Positions 8,841 through 17,262 are shown, numbered from the stretch's first letter. The stretch: DNA of 64,000 bases from Lachnospiraceae bacterium (GCA_015057505.1 SVEG01000010.1:1-64000), one strand, 5' to 3'. The notes: a model not told the origin generated them from the letters alone. A program made the numbers and translations.

Positions 8841-8882
8841 TTTTTAACGAAAAAGGTGGCCATCCATACGGATGACCACCTT
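8841..8882 (-). terminator. Intrinsic terminator of the rpsF-ssb-rpsR operon
   Basis: Arms 8853-8865 and 8870-8882 (AAGGTGG type, one mismatch) followed on the minus strand by a T-rich run, 21 bases after the rpsR stop. Confidence 0.85.
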
Positions 8883-8903
8883 GAATATTACTGTCTGTTA
8901 AAA

Positions 8904-9182
8904 TTAATCCATTGTGTAGGGCATAAGAGCGATATGACGTGCTCTCTTAACTGCAACTGTAAGTGCTCTCTGATGCTTTGCACATGTACCTGTAATTCTT
9001 CTGGGAAGGATTTTTCCTCTCTCAGATACATATCTCTTTAATTTATTAACATCTTTGTAGTCAATTACATTGTTCTTATCAGCACAGAATACACAAACTT
9101 TCTTTCTTCTGCGCATGCCGTTGCCCGGTCTTTTTCTCATGCCTTCGGCCTTATCGCCTTTGTCAGCTTTATTGTATGCCAT
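8904..9182 (-). CDS. rpsR: 30S ribosomal protein S18
   Basis: 92 residues. The S18 core is clear from about residue 28: [10 protein letters not shown], then [19 protein letters not shown] and [29 protein letters not shown]. The CxxC and later Cys/His positions suggest a zinc-binding form. A 20-residue basic N-terminal extension precedes the core. S18 binds 16S rRNA as a heterodimer with S6. AGGAGG precedes the start. It is last in the conserved rpsF-ssb-rpsR operon. Confidence 0.97.
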   Translation of the reverse strand: MAYNKADKGDKAEGMRKRPGNGMRRRKKVCVFCADKNNVIDYKDVNKLKRYVSERGKILPRRITGTCAKHQRALTVAVKRARHIALMPYTMD

Positions 9183-9211
9183 TACTGTGACCTCCTTATA
9201 TAATCTTATAC

Positions 9212-9673
9212 CTAGTTAAAGGGAAGACCTTCGTCTTCTACTCCGTCAGGTATATTCATGAAGCCGTCACTTGCCGCCATGCTCGGAGCCGGTCTGGATG
9301 CAGGCGTAAAGCCGCCACCCATGCTGTCGCCGGACGCACCCTTGCTGTCAGCAAATTCCTGATCTTCTACTACTATGTCTGTTGTGTAAACCTTAACACC
9401 ATCTCTGTTGGTGTAGCTGCCTGTCTGAATCCTTCCGGAAACAAGAACTCTCATTCCCTGTCTGAAATACTTCTCGGCAAATTCTCCTGCCCTGTCAAAT
9501 GCAACGCAGTTAATGAAGTCTGCTGTCTGCTGCGAATTATCGCCAGTAGCATCTCTTCGTCCTCTTCTGTCTACCGCCAATGTATATCTGGCAATAGCCA
9601 TGCTTCTCTCACCCTGAGAATATCTAACCTCAGGATCACGGGTAAGTCTTCCCATCAAGATAACTTTGTTCAT
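9212..9673 (-). CDS. ssb: Single-stranded DNA-binding protein
   Basis: 153 residues. An OB-fold domain (1-110) begins [20 protein letters not shown], and a disordered Gly/Ser/Pro/Ala linker leads to the acidic tip ending GLPFN; the usual tip is D-D-[IL]-P-F, so this tip keeps the hydrophobic ending with one extra Asn. It coats ssDNA in replication and recruits repair partners through the tip. AGGAG precedes the ATG. It lies between rpsF and rpsR, the standard order. Confidence 0.97.
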   Translation of the reverse strand: MNKVILMGRLTRDPEVRYSQGERSMAIARYTLAVDRRGRRDATGDNSQQTADFINCVAFDRAGEFAEKYFRQGMRVLVSGRIQTGSYTNRDGVKVYTTDIVVEDQEFADSKGASGDSMGGGFTPASRPAPSMAASDGFMNIPDGVEDEGLPFN

Positions 9674-9701
9674 AATATCTCCTCTTTTCTCTTAGAGTAA
9701 A

Positions 9702-9992
9702 TTACGCTTCCTGCTTTACGCACAAATATCTGATGACTGACTCCATAAGACGAATACGTGCTTCTACTTCGTTCGGGCAGTTTGCTTCTTCTGACTCGAA
9801 TCTAACAAAATAGTAGAAAGCTTCTTTCATTTTCTGAATCTCGTAAGCCAATCTCTTCTTACCACATTCTTCAACTTCAGTCACAGTACCACCGAAACGT
9901 GTAATGTATTTGCTTACCTTCTCGATAGCTGCTGCTCTCTCTTCGTCCTCAAGTTTTGCATTCAATACTACTGCAAGTTCGTATTTGTTCAT
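9702..9992 (-). CDS. rpsF: 30S ribosomal protein S6
   Basis: 96 residues, the expected length. It starts MNKYELAVVLNAKLEDEE, and the RLAYEIQKMKEAFYYFVRFES segment is the conserved core. S6 binds S18 on the 30S platform. The Shine-Dalgarno AAGGAGG is about 12 bases from the ATG, which is long, and its bases can pair with an upstream CTCCTT, suggesting the leader controls translation. Confidence 0.97.
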   Translation of the reverse strand: MNKYELAVVLNAKLEDEERAAAIEKVSKYITRFGGTVTEVEECGKKRLAYEIQKMKEAFYYFVRFESEEANCPNEVEARIRLMESVIRYLCVKQEA

Positions 9993-10067
9993 GCTCTATC
10001 GGCACCTCCTTTTGGTCTCTGGCCCCCTGTCAAGCAAGGAGCAAGGAATTAATATAATATATCACAG
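9993..10067 (-). promoter_or_regulatory. rpsF leader, candidate S6:S18-binding autoregulatory RNA
   Basis: About 75 bases between the predicted transcription start and the rpsF ATG. GCTCCTT (minus strand, near 10041-10035) can pair with the AAGGAG of the ribosome binding site, and GGTGCCG lies just before the start. Leaders of rpsF in many bacteria bind the S6:S18 complex through a CCG-containing loop; that this is such an element is an inference from position and pairing. Confidence 0.45.
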
Positions 10068-10073
10068 CTAATT

Positions 10074-10102
10074 ATGATAGCATAGAAACTCGAATAATGC
10101 AA
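10074..10102 (-). promoter_or_regulatory. Predicted SigA promoter of rpsF-ssb-rpsR
   Basis: TTGCAT, 17-base spacer, TATCAT with an extended TGC on the minus strand. Confidence 0.65.
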
Positions 10103-10110
10103 GTACTTTT

Positions 10111-10917
10111 TTAATTTCCCGTACTCTTATAATGCCTGATACTGTATCGCCAGAATGCATACGCCAAAAGATACAATCCAACACCTACAACAGGAGTCAA
10201 ATACATATAAACCTCCGGAAAAAGTGCCATATCCCCTTTCCGTAACAAAAACTGTGCCGGAAAGTAATTTACAAAAGCAAACGGCGCTATATAAATCATA
10301 AAAACCTGAACTGCCTTGTGAAAAATGCTAATCGGATAGCCCGCAAACTTTCTTGCATCATAATAAATAATTTCTTTAAGGCTTCCCGTATCAAGCAAAT
10401 AAATACTAAGCGTAGCCAAAAACAAGAATATTGCGCCCTGAATCAGTACTCCACCGATAACCGCAAGCACATAATATACAATTGTAACCGCATTCCACAC
10501 AACACCTACTTTTCCCGCAGAAATTATAAACAGCACCACACCAAGACTTCCGTGTCCTACTGCCGCAAACCAATCCGCATTTGAAAAAATAAGCTGAAAC
10601 AGCAGTCCTCTGGGTCTTAAAATAAACCTGTCAAAATTCCCTGTCTGAATCATTTTCCAAAAATCTCTGAATCCTGTAAAAAAGACTATAAGTATACCGT
10701 ATGTAAGGAACAAAAGACTGTAAAGAAACAGCATCTCATATATATTCCAACCGTTAAGATTATCGAACTTAAGCAATGTAAAATATATTACGATGATTCC
10801 GGTGCTTTCTCTTAAAAATACCGCAAGTGAACGAAGCACTGCATCTACTCTGTATTGAAACCACGACCGCATTATTATTTTCGTATAAATTCCCGCTAAA
10901 CGTAAAGTATCAAACAT
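10111..10917 (-). CDS. ABC-2 type transporter permease (COG3694-like)
   Basis: 268 residues with six predicted membrane helices. Length, topology and gene order (ATPase, permease, permease) match the uncharacterised COG4586-COG4587-COG3694 exporters. The FDRFILRPRGLLFQL segment (about 95-110) is typical of this permease. I choose the ATG at 10917 with GGAGG upstream; a frame extension to 10956 lies inside the previous gene. Last gene of the transporter operon; substrate unknown. Confidence 0.85.
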   Translation of the reverse strand: MFDTLRLAGIYTKIIMRSWFQYRVDAVLRSLAVFLRESTGIIVIYFTLLKFDNLNGWNIYEMLFLYSLLFLTYGILIVFFTGFRDFWKMIQTGNFDRFILRPRGLLFQLIFSNADWFAAVGHGSLGVVLFIISAGKVGVVWNAVTIVYYVLAVIGGVLIQGAIFLFLATLSIYLLDTGSLKEIIYYDARKFAGYPISIFHKAVQVFMIYIAPFAFVNYFPAQFLLRKGDMALFPEVYMYLTPVVGVGLYLLAYAFWRYSIRHYKSTGN

Positions 10918-10921
10918 CTCA

Positions 10922-11713
10922 TCAACCTCCCTGCACCACAAGTTTCCTTTTGCCACGTTCCCACATAATATTGCCTATTAGATATATTAAAACTATCCAT
11001 ACAATCTGAATCAGGCATTTCTGTGCTATTTGGGCGAATCCAAGTTCACCAAGATATATCTGCACCGGTGTAAAATAAATTGATGAGAAGGGTGTAAATG
11101 CCAAAACTCCCTCCATCCACTCCGGCATAAACCAAAGCGGAAACATTGAACCTGACAATACATTAATAAAAACATTTTTTATCGTTACTATACTCCACAC
11201 ATTTATAAGCCAAAACGCACACATTTGCACTGCAAAGCTTATTGACCACAAAACACCGTATCCCAAAAGGGCACTCACCACAAACATCACAAGCATCGGA
11301 AAGCTTGCCGGGGCTTTTATACCCACAATAAGCACCGATACTATAAGAGCCGGAATAAAGTGAAAAATCAATTTAAATGCCGCCTGCCCCATATTGTCCG
11401 CAAGCATCCTTCCCTTAAAGCTTATCGGAAGCAGTAGCTCCGTTGCAATGCTTCCGTTTCTGATGCGGTTCGGCAAATAGAAATCATTCATTGTAAATAC
11501 TGCATCAAGACAAAGTGACAATACAAAGTTAGTTGTAACCATGGACATTGTTACACCATCCACCTCTGTTCTTCCGCCATACAATGCCTTATATATTTCC
11601 CAGAAAATGAATATTTTTAGAACGGTATTAAAAATCCCCATGTAATGCTCAAAACGATACGCGCTCTTACTCAAAAAACTTTTTCTTGCAAAAGCGTAAT
11701 AAGGTGTCAGCAT
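10922..11713 (-). CDS. ABC-2 type transporter permease (COG4587-like)
   Basis: 263 residues, about six membrane helices. The partner permease to the gene at 10111; the NRIRNGSIATELLLPISFKGRMLADNM-like stretch (about 82-108) parallels the FDRF..RP region of the other subunit, as expected for a heterodimeric channel. It begins two bases after the stop of the ATPase gene and ends four bases before the next start, so the three are one translational unit. Confidence 0.85.
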   Translation of the reverse strand: MLTPYYAFARKSFLSKSAYRFEHYMGIFNTVLKIFIFWEIYKALYGGRTEVDGVTMSMVTTNFVLSLCLDAVFTMNDFYLPNRIRNGSIATELLLPISFKGRMLADNMGQAAFKLIFHFIPALIVSVLIVGIKAPASFPMLVMFVVSALLGYGVLWSISFAVQMCAFWLINVWSIVTIKNVFINVLSGSMFPLWFMPEWMEGVLAFTPFSSIYFTPVQIYLGELGFAQIAQKCLIQIVWIVLIYLIGNIMWERGKRKLVVQGG

Positions 11714-11715
11714 AT

Positions 11716-12702
11716 TTATAACACCTCCCCGTTATAAATCTTTCTGATAAGCGACTCTATTTCCGGCTCGGATACGTTAATATCACGAATTCCATAATTT
11801 GAAAGAAGATGGTTCATAAGCTCGTCAATCTGCACTTCATGATTCTCAAATACAAAGCGCACCTTTCGCTCATCCAATCTTTTAATCTCAACATTTGGAA
11901 TCGCCCCAATCACGGTATTCTCCACAAATTCTACATCAAGCTGCCTTGTAGTTCCGTACTTTTCGCGAATTCCCATGAGTGCACCGTCATACACCTTGAG
12001 ACCCTTGTCGATGATAATCAACCGGTCACAGGTCTTTTCAATATCCTGCATATCATGCGTTGTAAAAATCATTGAAACCTTATCTTCTTTATTAAGATCA
12101 CGAATAAAATTACGAATGGTTTCCTTGCCGACTACGTCCACACCGATTGTAGGCTCGTCAAAAAATATAACCTGCGGAGAATGCAGAAGTGCTGCTACGA
12201 TATCTGCCCTCATTCTTTGCCCGAGCGACAACTGCCTTACCGGACGATTCAAAAACTCCGACATATCAAGCATTTCCACAAAACGATTAAAATTATTCTT
12301 ATACTGTTCCTCGGGAATTCGATAAATAGCCTTAAGAAGCTCAAAGCTGTCAATTACCGGCAAATCCCACTGTAGCTGCGATTTTTGTCCAAATACCACA
12401 CCTATGTTCTGCACATAAGTTTTTCTCTGCTTGTATGGTACGTAGCCTGCGACTTGGATTTCACCGCCATCTGGACATAAAATACCGGAAAGCATCTTAA
12501 TCGTCGTCGATTTGCCCGCACCGTTCGGACCGATAAAGCCAACCATCTCTCCTTTTTCAATTGAAAAACTTATGTTCTTTACCGCCTGCTTTTCCTCAAA
12601 CTTCGGCACAACCATGTTAGCGAGCATTCCCGGAATACCCTTTGAACGCTTGCTTACCTTAAAAGTTTTCTTAAGATTCGTTACTTCTATGAAACTACTC
12701 AT
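11716..12702 (-). CDS. ABC transporter ATP-binding protein (COG4586-like)
   Basis: 328 residues. Walker A GPNGAGKST (about 59-67), signature LSLGQRMRADI, Walker B VIFFDEPT with the following H-loop THD are all intact. The C-terminal 90 residues form an extra regulatory domain seen in NatA-type ATPases. It energises the two permeases downstream. Its ATG overlaps the stop of the preceding ATPase gene by eight bases. Confidence 0.93.
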   Translation of the reverse strand: MSSFIEVTNLKKTFKVSKRSKGIPGMLANMVVPKFEEKQAVKNISFSIEKGEMVGFIGPNGAGKSTTIKMLSGILCPDGGEIQVAGYVPYKQRKTYVQNIGVVFGQKSQLQWDLPVIDSFELLKAIYRIPEEQYKNNFNRFVEMLDMSEFLNRPVRQLSLGQRMRADIVAALLHSPQVIFFDEPTIGVDVVGKETIRNFIRDLNKEDKVSMIFTTHDMQDIEKTCDRLIIIDKGLKVYDGALMGIREKYGTTRQLDVEFVENTVIGAIPNVEIKRLDERKVRFVFENHEVQIDELMNHLLSNYGIRDINVSEPEIESLIRKIYNGEVL

Positions 12703-13594
12703 TTTCTTTATCCCTCTCTATCTTTAATATGGCATCCTCAATATCTGCCTTGGATATGTTCACTTCTGCGATTTTCGTCTGCGATACAATAGTTCTCAGT
12801 ATTTCCGCCGAAGTAATATAGTTCGAATTGTATTTAATTGTTAGGACATTATTTTCGATAAAATACCTATCCACCGGCAAGTCCTCTAAATCAGGCAATC
12901 CACCCTCGAGCTTCACATTCATAACATCCATCGGTACAAACTGTCTGATAAAAAGTTCCTCGCTTCCGTAATACAAAAGCCTACCTTTATCTAAAAATGC
13001 TATTCGGTTGCACACCTGTGAAATATCTGCAAGGTCATGTGAAGAAATGATTACCGTCACTCCTTCTGCCGCCCGTTTCTCAATGATTTTTCTTAAGACA
13101 TCCTTCGCATTCTCATCGAGTCCACTTGTCGGCTCATCAAGAATCAACACTTTCGGATTATGCAAAAGTACCGCTCCAAGCTCTGCCCTACGTCTTTGGC
13201 CAAGAGAAAGACTACTTATCTTTTGCCCGTCAAACTTATCAAAACCTAACTCTGACGCCAGCTTAAAATACCTGTATTCAAACTCCCATTTTGAAATACC
13301 ATGCGCAATTCTAAGCGCCTCAAAATTACTGCACACACTTTCTGAATCACTAAAAAGCGGCCTGTCTGCAAACAGTGCACCGATTTTTCCGGTTTTGTCA
13401 ACACTGAAGGACTTTTGCTCGTTTCCGTCAATATATACTTTTCCGACATCTGCCTGGAGAAATCCGCATGCCAGCCTGAGAAAAGTGGTTTTTCCGGCAC
13501 CGCTTGCTCCAACCAAACCCACAACACTGCCTTTTGGAATATGTATATTTATGTTGGATAAAATGAATTTGCTGACGTTGTCGAAACTAATCAT
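12695..13594 (-). CDS. Second ABC transporter ATP-binding protein
   Basis: 299 residues, with Walker A GASGAGKTT (about 30-38), signature LSLGQRRRAE, Walker B VLILDEPTSGLD, and an H-loop SHD. It is a paralogue of the next gene but lacks its own permease nearby, so the two ATPases may form a heterodimer over the two permeases. First gene of the operon; an AAGGTGATG site precedes the ATG. No clear promoter found in the short space after the kinase terminator. Confidence 0.92.
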   Translation of the reverse strand: MISFDNVSKFILSNINIHIPKGSVVGLVGASGAGKTTFLRLACGFLQADVGKVYIDGNEQKSFSVDKTGKIGALFADRPLFSDSESVCSNFEALRIAHGISKWEFEYRYFKLASELGFDKFDGQKISSLSLGQRRRAELGAVLLHNPKVLILDEPTSGLDENAKDVLRKIIEKRAAEGVTVIISSHDLADISQVCNRIAFLDKGRLLYYGSEELFIRQFVPMDVMNVKLEGGLPDLEDLPVDRYFIENNVLTIKYNSNYITSAEILRTIVSQTKIAEVNISKADIEDAILKIERDKENE

Positions 13595-13640
13595 TTGCCA
13601 TCACCTTTTCTAATTTACTATTCCAACAACTGCTTCTTTA

Positions 13641-13680
13641 AAAATAAAATACCCTCTTATATTCTAAAATACAAGAGGGT
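13641..13680 (-). terminator. Intrinsic terminator of the kinase/regulator operon
   Basis: Arms ACCCTCTT (13651-13658) and AAGAGGGT (13673-13680) with further AT pairing, followed on the minus strand by ATTTTATTTTT. Confidence 0.75.
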
Positions 13681-13732
13681 GGGATAAACTACCGTTATTG
13701 TGGGATGAATTCTTTATTGTTGTCCTCAAAAA

Positions 13733-14467
13733 CTACTGTGGTATGAACACCTTCACACAGAAAAATCCTTCTTCCTCGTAAAAGTCGCACATCCCCTGAT
13801 ACTCATCTACGATAGATTTGATTTGGACAATACCCAGTCCATGATTGTTCTTCTCTGCCTTCACGGATACCAGTTCGGGATTTTCTGCCAGCACAGACCT
13901 GCTTACTCTATTCTTAATCCCTATCGTGTCATAGCCCTTACACTGCGTAATCGCTATATGCATCTCACGCACAATTCCCGCTGCCTCACGCATGCTTGCC
14001 TCTATGGCGTTATCCAGCATATTCGATAAAAGTGCCGAAAAGTCAATACTTTTCATTCGAGCAAATGCAAGATTTTCAATCTCTGCCTTCACAAGCATAC
14101 CCTGCTCACGGGCATACCTAAGCTTCTCATTAAGAATATGATTCATCAAGGCATTGCCCGTCTCCACATAGCTGTGCATTCCATTAAATTTATCAAGAAT
14201 GTCGGAGGCGTACTGTTTCGCCTTCTCATAATCCATATCGTTAATGTAGGAGGCAATAACCATCAAATGATTCTTCATATCATGCTTTAGTTTTCTGGCA
14301 TTCTGGTGAAGTGCGCGGATTTCTCCGTCCTGCTTTGTAATAAGCTCATGTTCTTTCTTAAGCTCTTGAAGCTTATACTCAAGTTCAGATTTCTCGGCAA
14401 ACATGGCAATGTATTTTTTATTAAGCTCTTCATATTGTTTCTGAAGTTCCTTGCTTTTTCTCATCAT
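13733..14467 (-). CDS. Cytoplasmic GHKL-type sensor histidine kinase
   Basis: 244 residues. A coiled coil (about 1-52) replaces the usual multi-pass membrane sensor. The phosphoacceptor region LKHDMKNHL lies near 58-66, and the GHKL ATPase domain has LDNAIEAS and HGLGIVQIKSIV. AgrC/VirS/ComD-type kinases normally have six membrane helices, so this is a truncated or soluble form that would sense an internal signal or a membrane partner. Its start overlaps the stop of the LytTR regulator by four bases. The neighbouring ABC-2 transporter may be a target. Confidence 0.88.
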   Translation of the reverse strand: MMRKSKELQKQYEELNKKYIAMFAEKSELEYKLQELKKEHELITKQDGEIRALHQNARKLKHDMKNHLMVIASYINDMDYEKAKQYASDILDKFNGMHSYVETGNALMNHILNEKLRYAREQGMLVKAEIENLAFARMKSIDFSALLSNMLDNAIEASMREAAGIVREMHIAITQCKGYDTIGIKNRVSRSVLAENPELVSVKAEKNNHGLGIVQIKSIVDEYQGMCDFYEEEGFFCVKVFIPQ

Positions 14468-15150
14468 CTCATATACCTCATAAGCTGCCGTCTGGCCTCA
14501 TCCACAAAGGTCTTACCCATCGGAAGCTTTGTGCCGTCCGTAAGCTCTGCTTCTTCTGAATTGATTGTCTTTACCGCTGCCTGATTCACCAAAAATCCCT
14601 TGTGAATTCTTATAAATCCACCCAACTGCAGACTGTTCTCCACAACCGTCATAGTACTTCTGAAACGATACTCTCCCTGCTTCGTAAACACCTTTAAATA
14701 ATTGCTGTCCGCCTCAAAATAATATATCTCCGGCAACAACAGACGCACATCCTTTCCGTCCGTTCTGAACGAAAAATGTTTATTTTCTCTTTCAAGTTCT
14801 TTCACACAATCCTTTAAAAGTTTCGGAAGCTCCTCTTTATAAAAACGTTTCCTCACAAAGCCATAAGGATGGTACTGAAAGCTCTCATACACTAATTCAT
14901 CATGACTTGTAACAAAAATCAGCAAAGGCTCCTTGTTCAGTTGTCCTAGTCTGCTCGCAATCTCCATGCCATCCATCCCCGGCATATCGATATCAAGAAG
15001 CAAAATGTCACATATTTTCTCCGACAGGGTCTTTATAAGCTCCGCTCCTGAAAAGAAGCATTCCACATGGCTATTTGGACAACACTCCTTAGCAAGTGCC
15101 GCCAAATTCTGAACTATTCTTTCTTCATCGTCACATATGTATATATTCAT
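14464..15150 (-). CDS. LytTR-family response regulator
   Basis: 228 residues. A receiver domain (1-115) contains the acidic pair DDEE, the phosphorylated Asp in LLLDIDMPGMDG, and the conserved Thr/Ser in FVTSHDE. The LytTR DNA-binding domain (about 130-228) has the motif FIRIHKGFLVNQ. It is the partner of the GHKL kinase. AGGAGG or TGGAGG precedes the ATG at 15150; a longer frame to 15201 starts within an untranslated hairpin. Confidence 0.93.
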   Translation of the reverse strand: MNIYICDDEERIVQNLAALAKECCPNSHVECFFSGAELIKTLSEKICDILLLDIDMPGMDGMEIASRLGQLNKEPLLIFVTSHDELVYESFQYHPYGFVRKRFYKEELPKLLKDCVKELERENKHFSFRTDGKDVRLLLPEIYYFEADSNYLKVFTKQGEYRFRSTMTVVENSLQLGGFIRIHKGFLVNQAAVKTINSEEAELTDGTKLPMGKTFVDEARRQLMRYMR

Positions 15151-15174
15151 AAACGCCTCCATAGTATGCAATAA

Positions 15175-15195
15175 GGAGCAGGTTAAACCTACTCC
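15175..15195. promoter_or_regulatory. Palindrome in the leader of the LytTR regulator gene
   Basis: GGAGCAGGT and ACCTACTCC flank a three-base centre, one mismatch, 25 bases before the start codon. It could be a leader hairpin or a binding site for the regulator itself; neither is proven. Confidence 0.4.
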
Positions 15196-15233
15196 AATCA
15201 TTTTATATACCGCGCATCATATTAAAATAAATT

Positions 15234-15749
15234 TTATGCAGAAATTAATCCTAACCCCAATAAAACATTATATGTTTCATCTATATCTGAGTTTTTAAAT
15301 TTTTCTCCTTTAATCCTTTTAAAGATATCAATAATTTCATTTTTATTGGTACAATTCATCGAATTTGCAACAAAATCCATAGTAGCCAAGGCTTCCAACT
15401 CTAATGGTGTTTTATGTGCAAAATTATCAATTACAGTTTTTACTATACTTTGTTCATCAAAGGATAAAGCTTTTGCTTTAACTTTATTTTCTCCCATAGA
15501 AATTACATGCGTAGTTCCTGTTGTATCAATAGAAATATAATCTTCACTTTCCAATATATGCAAAGTATTATCTAATTTTTCACTATATGGGCCATAATAA
15601 TGTATTCCATATCTTAAATTCAAATTAATTCCCATTCGTTCAAAAAAATAAAACATCTTTTGAGCTGCTTTTTTCCCTAACTTCGCGCCATCAAAATTAG
15701 TACAAAGCATACTAAACAATTCTGCATATTTTTCCATACTATTCTCCAT
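15234..15749 (-). CDS. YwgA-like protein (SocA/Panacea-like pattern)
   Basis: 171 residues, soluble and helical. It shows the pattern of Bacillus YwgA and resembles the Panacea/SocA antitoxin domain: LGKKAAQKMFYFFERMGINL followed by YGIHYYGPYSEKLD (about 48-61). YwgA is encoded next to the HD phosphohydrolase YwfO in Bacillus, and here the same pair is kept with a ten-base gap. The role is unknown; a partner or antitoxin of the HD enzyme is inferred. GAGAGGG precedes the ATG. Confidence 0.75.
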   Translation of the reverse strand: MENSMEKYAELFSMLCTNFDGAKLGKKAAQKMFYFFERMGINLNLRYGIHYYGPYSEKLDNTLHILESEDYISIDTTGTTHVISMGENKVKAKALSFDEQSIVKTVIDNFAHKTPLELEALATMDFVANSMNCTNKNEIIDIFKRIKGEKFKNSDIDETYNVLLGLGLISA

Positions 15750-15759
15750 AATAACCCTC

Positions 15760-17034
15760 TCACTCTTCGTTTATCTTTCTCATAATTTTATAAGCATCCT
15801 CACTTTTACTCGGATGGCAATACAAACTCATTATATCTATTTTTTCCGATAAACTTTTAATTATTTCAGATTCTTCTGAAATAGTAGTTTTCTTACCTGT
15901 TTTTCTATTGTAAATAAGAATTGCTTTCTCATGTTCCTTTTCCACGCGCAAAGGTATTTTATGAGGCATCTTACCTGCAGAAGTATCTTTAATGAAAAAT
16001 TCCTCTCCGATTGCTTCCTTCAGTTCTCGTTCATTACGTCTAAACTCCCTCTTGTCAGCCTCCGCAGGATGCGCCTTAGTATAATCCACCCGAGGATAAA
16101 CAATCCTATGAATAATATTATTACAAGCCTCATCTTTATCAGCATTATTCTTTAGCAACTGTATTACCCTACAATCATCCCACTGTAAATACTCATTGAC
16201 ATCGCTTGGATAGGTACCATTAGGCAACACATTCTCCAATGCTTTACCAAGCATTATATCAAAAAAACGTCGCGTACGATGAAAATATACTTGAATAAAC
16301 ATAAAATACCTGGCAAGAACAAATTCCTCAAACACTTGTACTCCGCCATCAGTTATCGCCAGCTTAGGAACACCATTACTATAACAGATTGTAAATGAAG
16401 AAAGCAATCTTTCAACATCAAATGTCCCATACTTAACACCACAATAATATGAATCTCTAAGTAGATAATCCATTTTATCGCAATCCAACTCACTATCCAT
16501 AAAACTCTTTAAAAATGTAAACTCAAAATTATGACCGGGGTTCTTCCCCATATAGATATCACAAAGCAACTGTGGTGTAATATTATATTCTGGTCCATAT
16601 TCATGTACAAACTGCTGACCTATCTTATCAATAATACCGGCAATTTCTGTCTTTGTAATAATCTCTACCGTAAAATCCTCATGCTCAATCCCATCAGGAA
16701 AAACCGCTTCAGATGCATGCGAAAATGGTGCATGTCCAAGATCATGTGTTAGTGCAATTAAACGCAGGATTTGCTCATACCACTTACGCTTAGGTTCTTC
16801 AAATTCAAGCATTGAATTCTTAATTGCAGAATTCAATGCTTTCGTCACCAAATGCATAACACCTAATGAATGCCCAAACCTCGTATGCTCTGCTCCGTGA
16901 TATATATAATGTGTCATAGCTAATTGTTTTATATTACGCAATCTCTGAAAAGGTTGCGAATCAACAATCTCATTCTCATATCCACGCACTTCAATAAACC
17001 CATGGATGGGGTCTCTATATTTATCTACTTCCAT
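15760..17034 (-). CDS. HD-superfamily phosphohydrolase (YwfO/EF1143-like dNTPase)
   Basis: 424 residues. The metal-binding set is visible: HTRFGHSLG (about 52-60), the HD pair in LTHDLGHAPFSHASE (about 96-110), and a later Asp in DCDKMDYLLRDSYYCG. This is the COG1078 layout; Enterococcus EF1143 of this family hydrolyses dNTPs to nucleoside and triphosphate. I choose the ATG at 17034, six bases after AGGAGG; the one at 17040 is only one base from it. It is transcribed with the YwgA-like gene from an operator-bearing promoter. Confidence 0.88.
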   Translation of the reverse strand: MEVDKYRDPIHGFIEVRGYENEIVDSQPFQRLRNIKQLAMTHYIYHGAEHTRFGHSLGVMHLVTKALNSAIKNSMLEFEEPKRKWYEQILRLIALTHDLGHAPFSHASEAVFPDGIEHEDFTVEIITKTEIAGIIDKIGQQFVHEYGPEYNITPQLLCDIYMGKNPGHNFEFTFLKSFMDSELDCDKMDYLLRDSYYCGVKYGTFDVERLLSSFTICYSNGVPKLAITDGGVQVFEEFVLARYFMFIQVYFHRTRRFFDIMLGKALENVLPNGTYPSDVNEYLQWDDCRVIQLLKNNADKDEACNNIIHRIVYPRVDYTKAHPAEADKREFRRNERELKEAIGEEFFIKDTSAGKMPHKIPLRVEKEHEKAILIYNRKTGKKTTISEESEIIKSLSEKIDIMSLYCHPSKSEDAYKIMRKINEE

Positions 17035-17051
17035 CCCCATGCCTCCTCTTA

Positions 17052-17080
17052 ATTATAACATATGTATTGTACAAATTCAA
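17052..17080 (-). promoter_or_regulatory. Predicted SigA promoter of the HD-YwgA pair
   Basis: TTGAAT, 17-base spacer, TATAAT with extended TG on the minus strand, 18 bases before the start. Confidence 0.7.
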
Positions 17081-17101
17081 AAGACTTTTGAAACTTTTGA
17101 A
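17076..17101. promoter_or_regulatory. Operator-like palindrome with a third half-site
   Basis: A perfect palindrome TTCAAAAG-A-CTTTTGAA (17076-17092) covers the -35 element, and a further half-site CTTTTGAA follows at 17094-17101, one base away. Overlap with the promoter predicts repression. The regulator is unknown. Confidence 0.55.
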
Positions 17102-17196
17102 TCACCCTTTTTATTAATTTTATCATATGAACCTTTCAATTCCCTTACATTTTCAAAATTTTCTCAAATTGTCAAAAATGTTGGCGCTAAAAAATT

Positions 17197-17262
17197 TCAT
17201 AGTTTATCGTAATTGCTATACGCCATCTTATGAAATATTGCCGGATAAAATAATTTATTCAT
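17197..17262 (-). pseudogene. Relic of a HicB-like antitoxin gene
   Basis: A 21-codon frame beginning MNKLFYPAIFHK with a good GGGAGG ribosome binding site five bases away. The first 12 residues match the start of HicB antitoxins (KLxYPAIFHK followed by DEDGYW), but the frame then diverges and stops. No HicA gene is visible upstream. The rest of the 17041-17573 gap has no other gene that I can see. Confidence 0.4.

Noticed and set aside
13008-13613. 201-residue open frame on the plus strand
   Set aside because: Antisense to an ABC ATPase with complete Walker and signature motifs.
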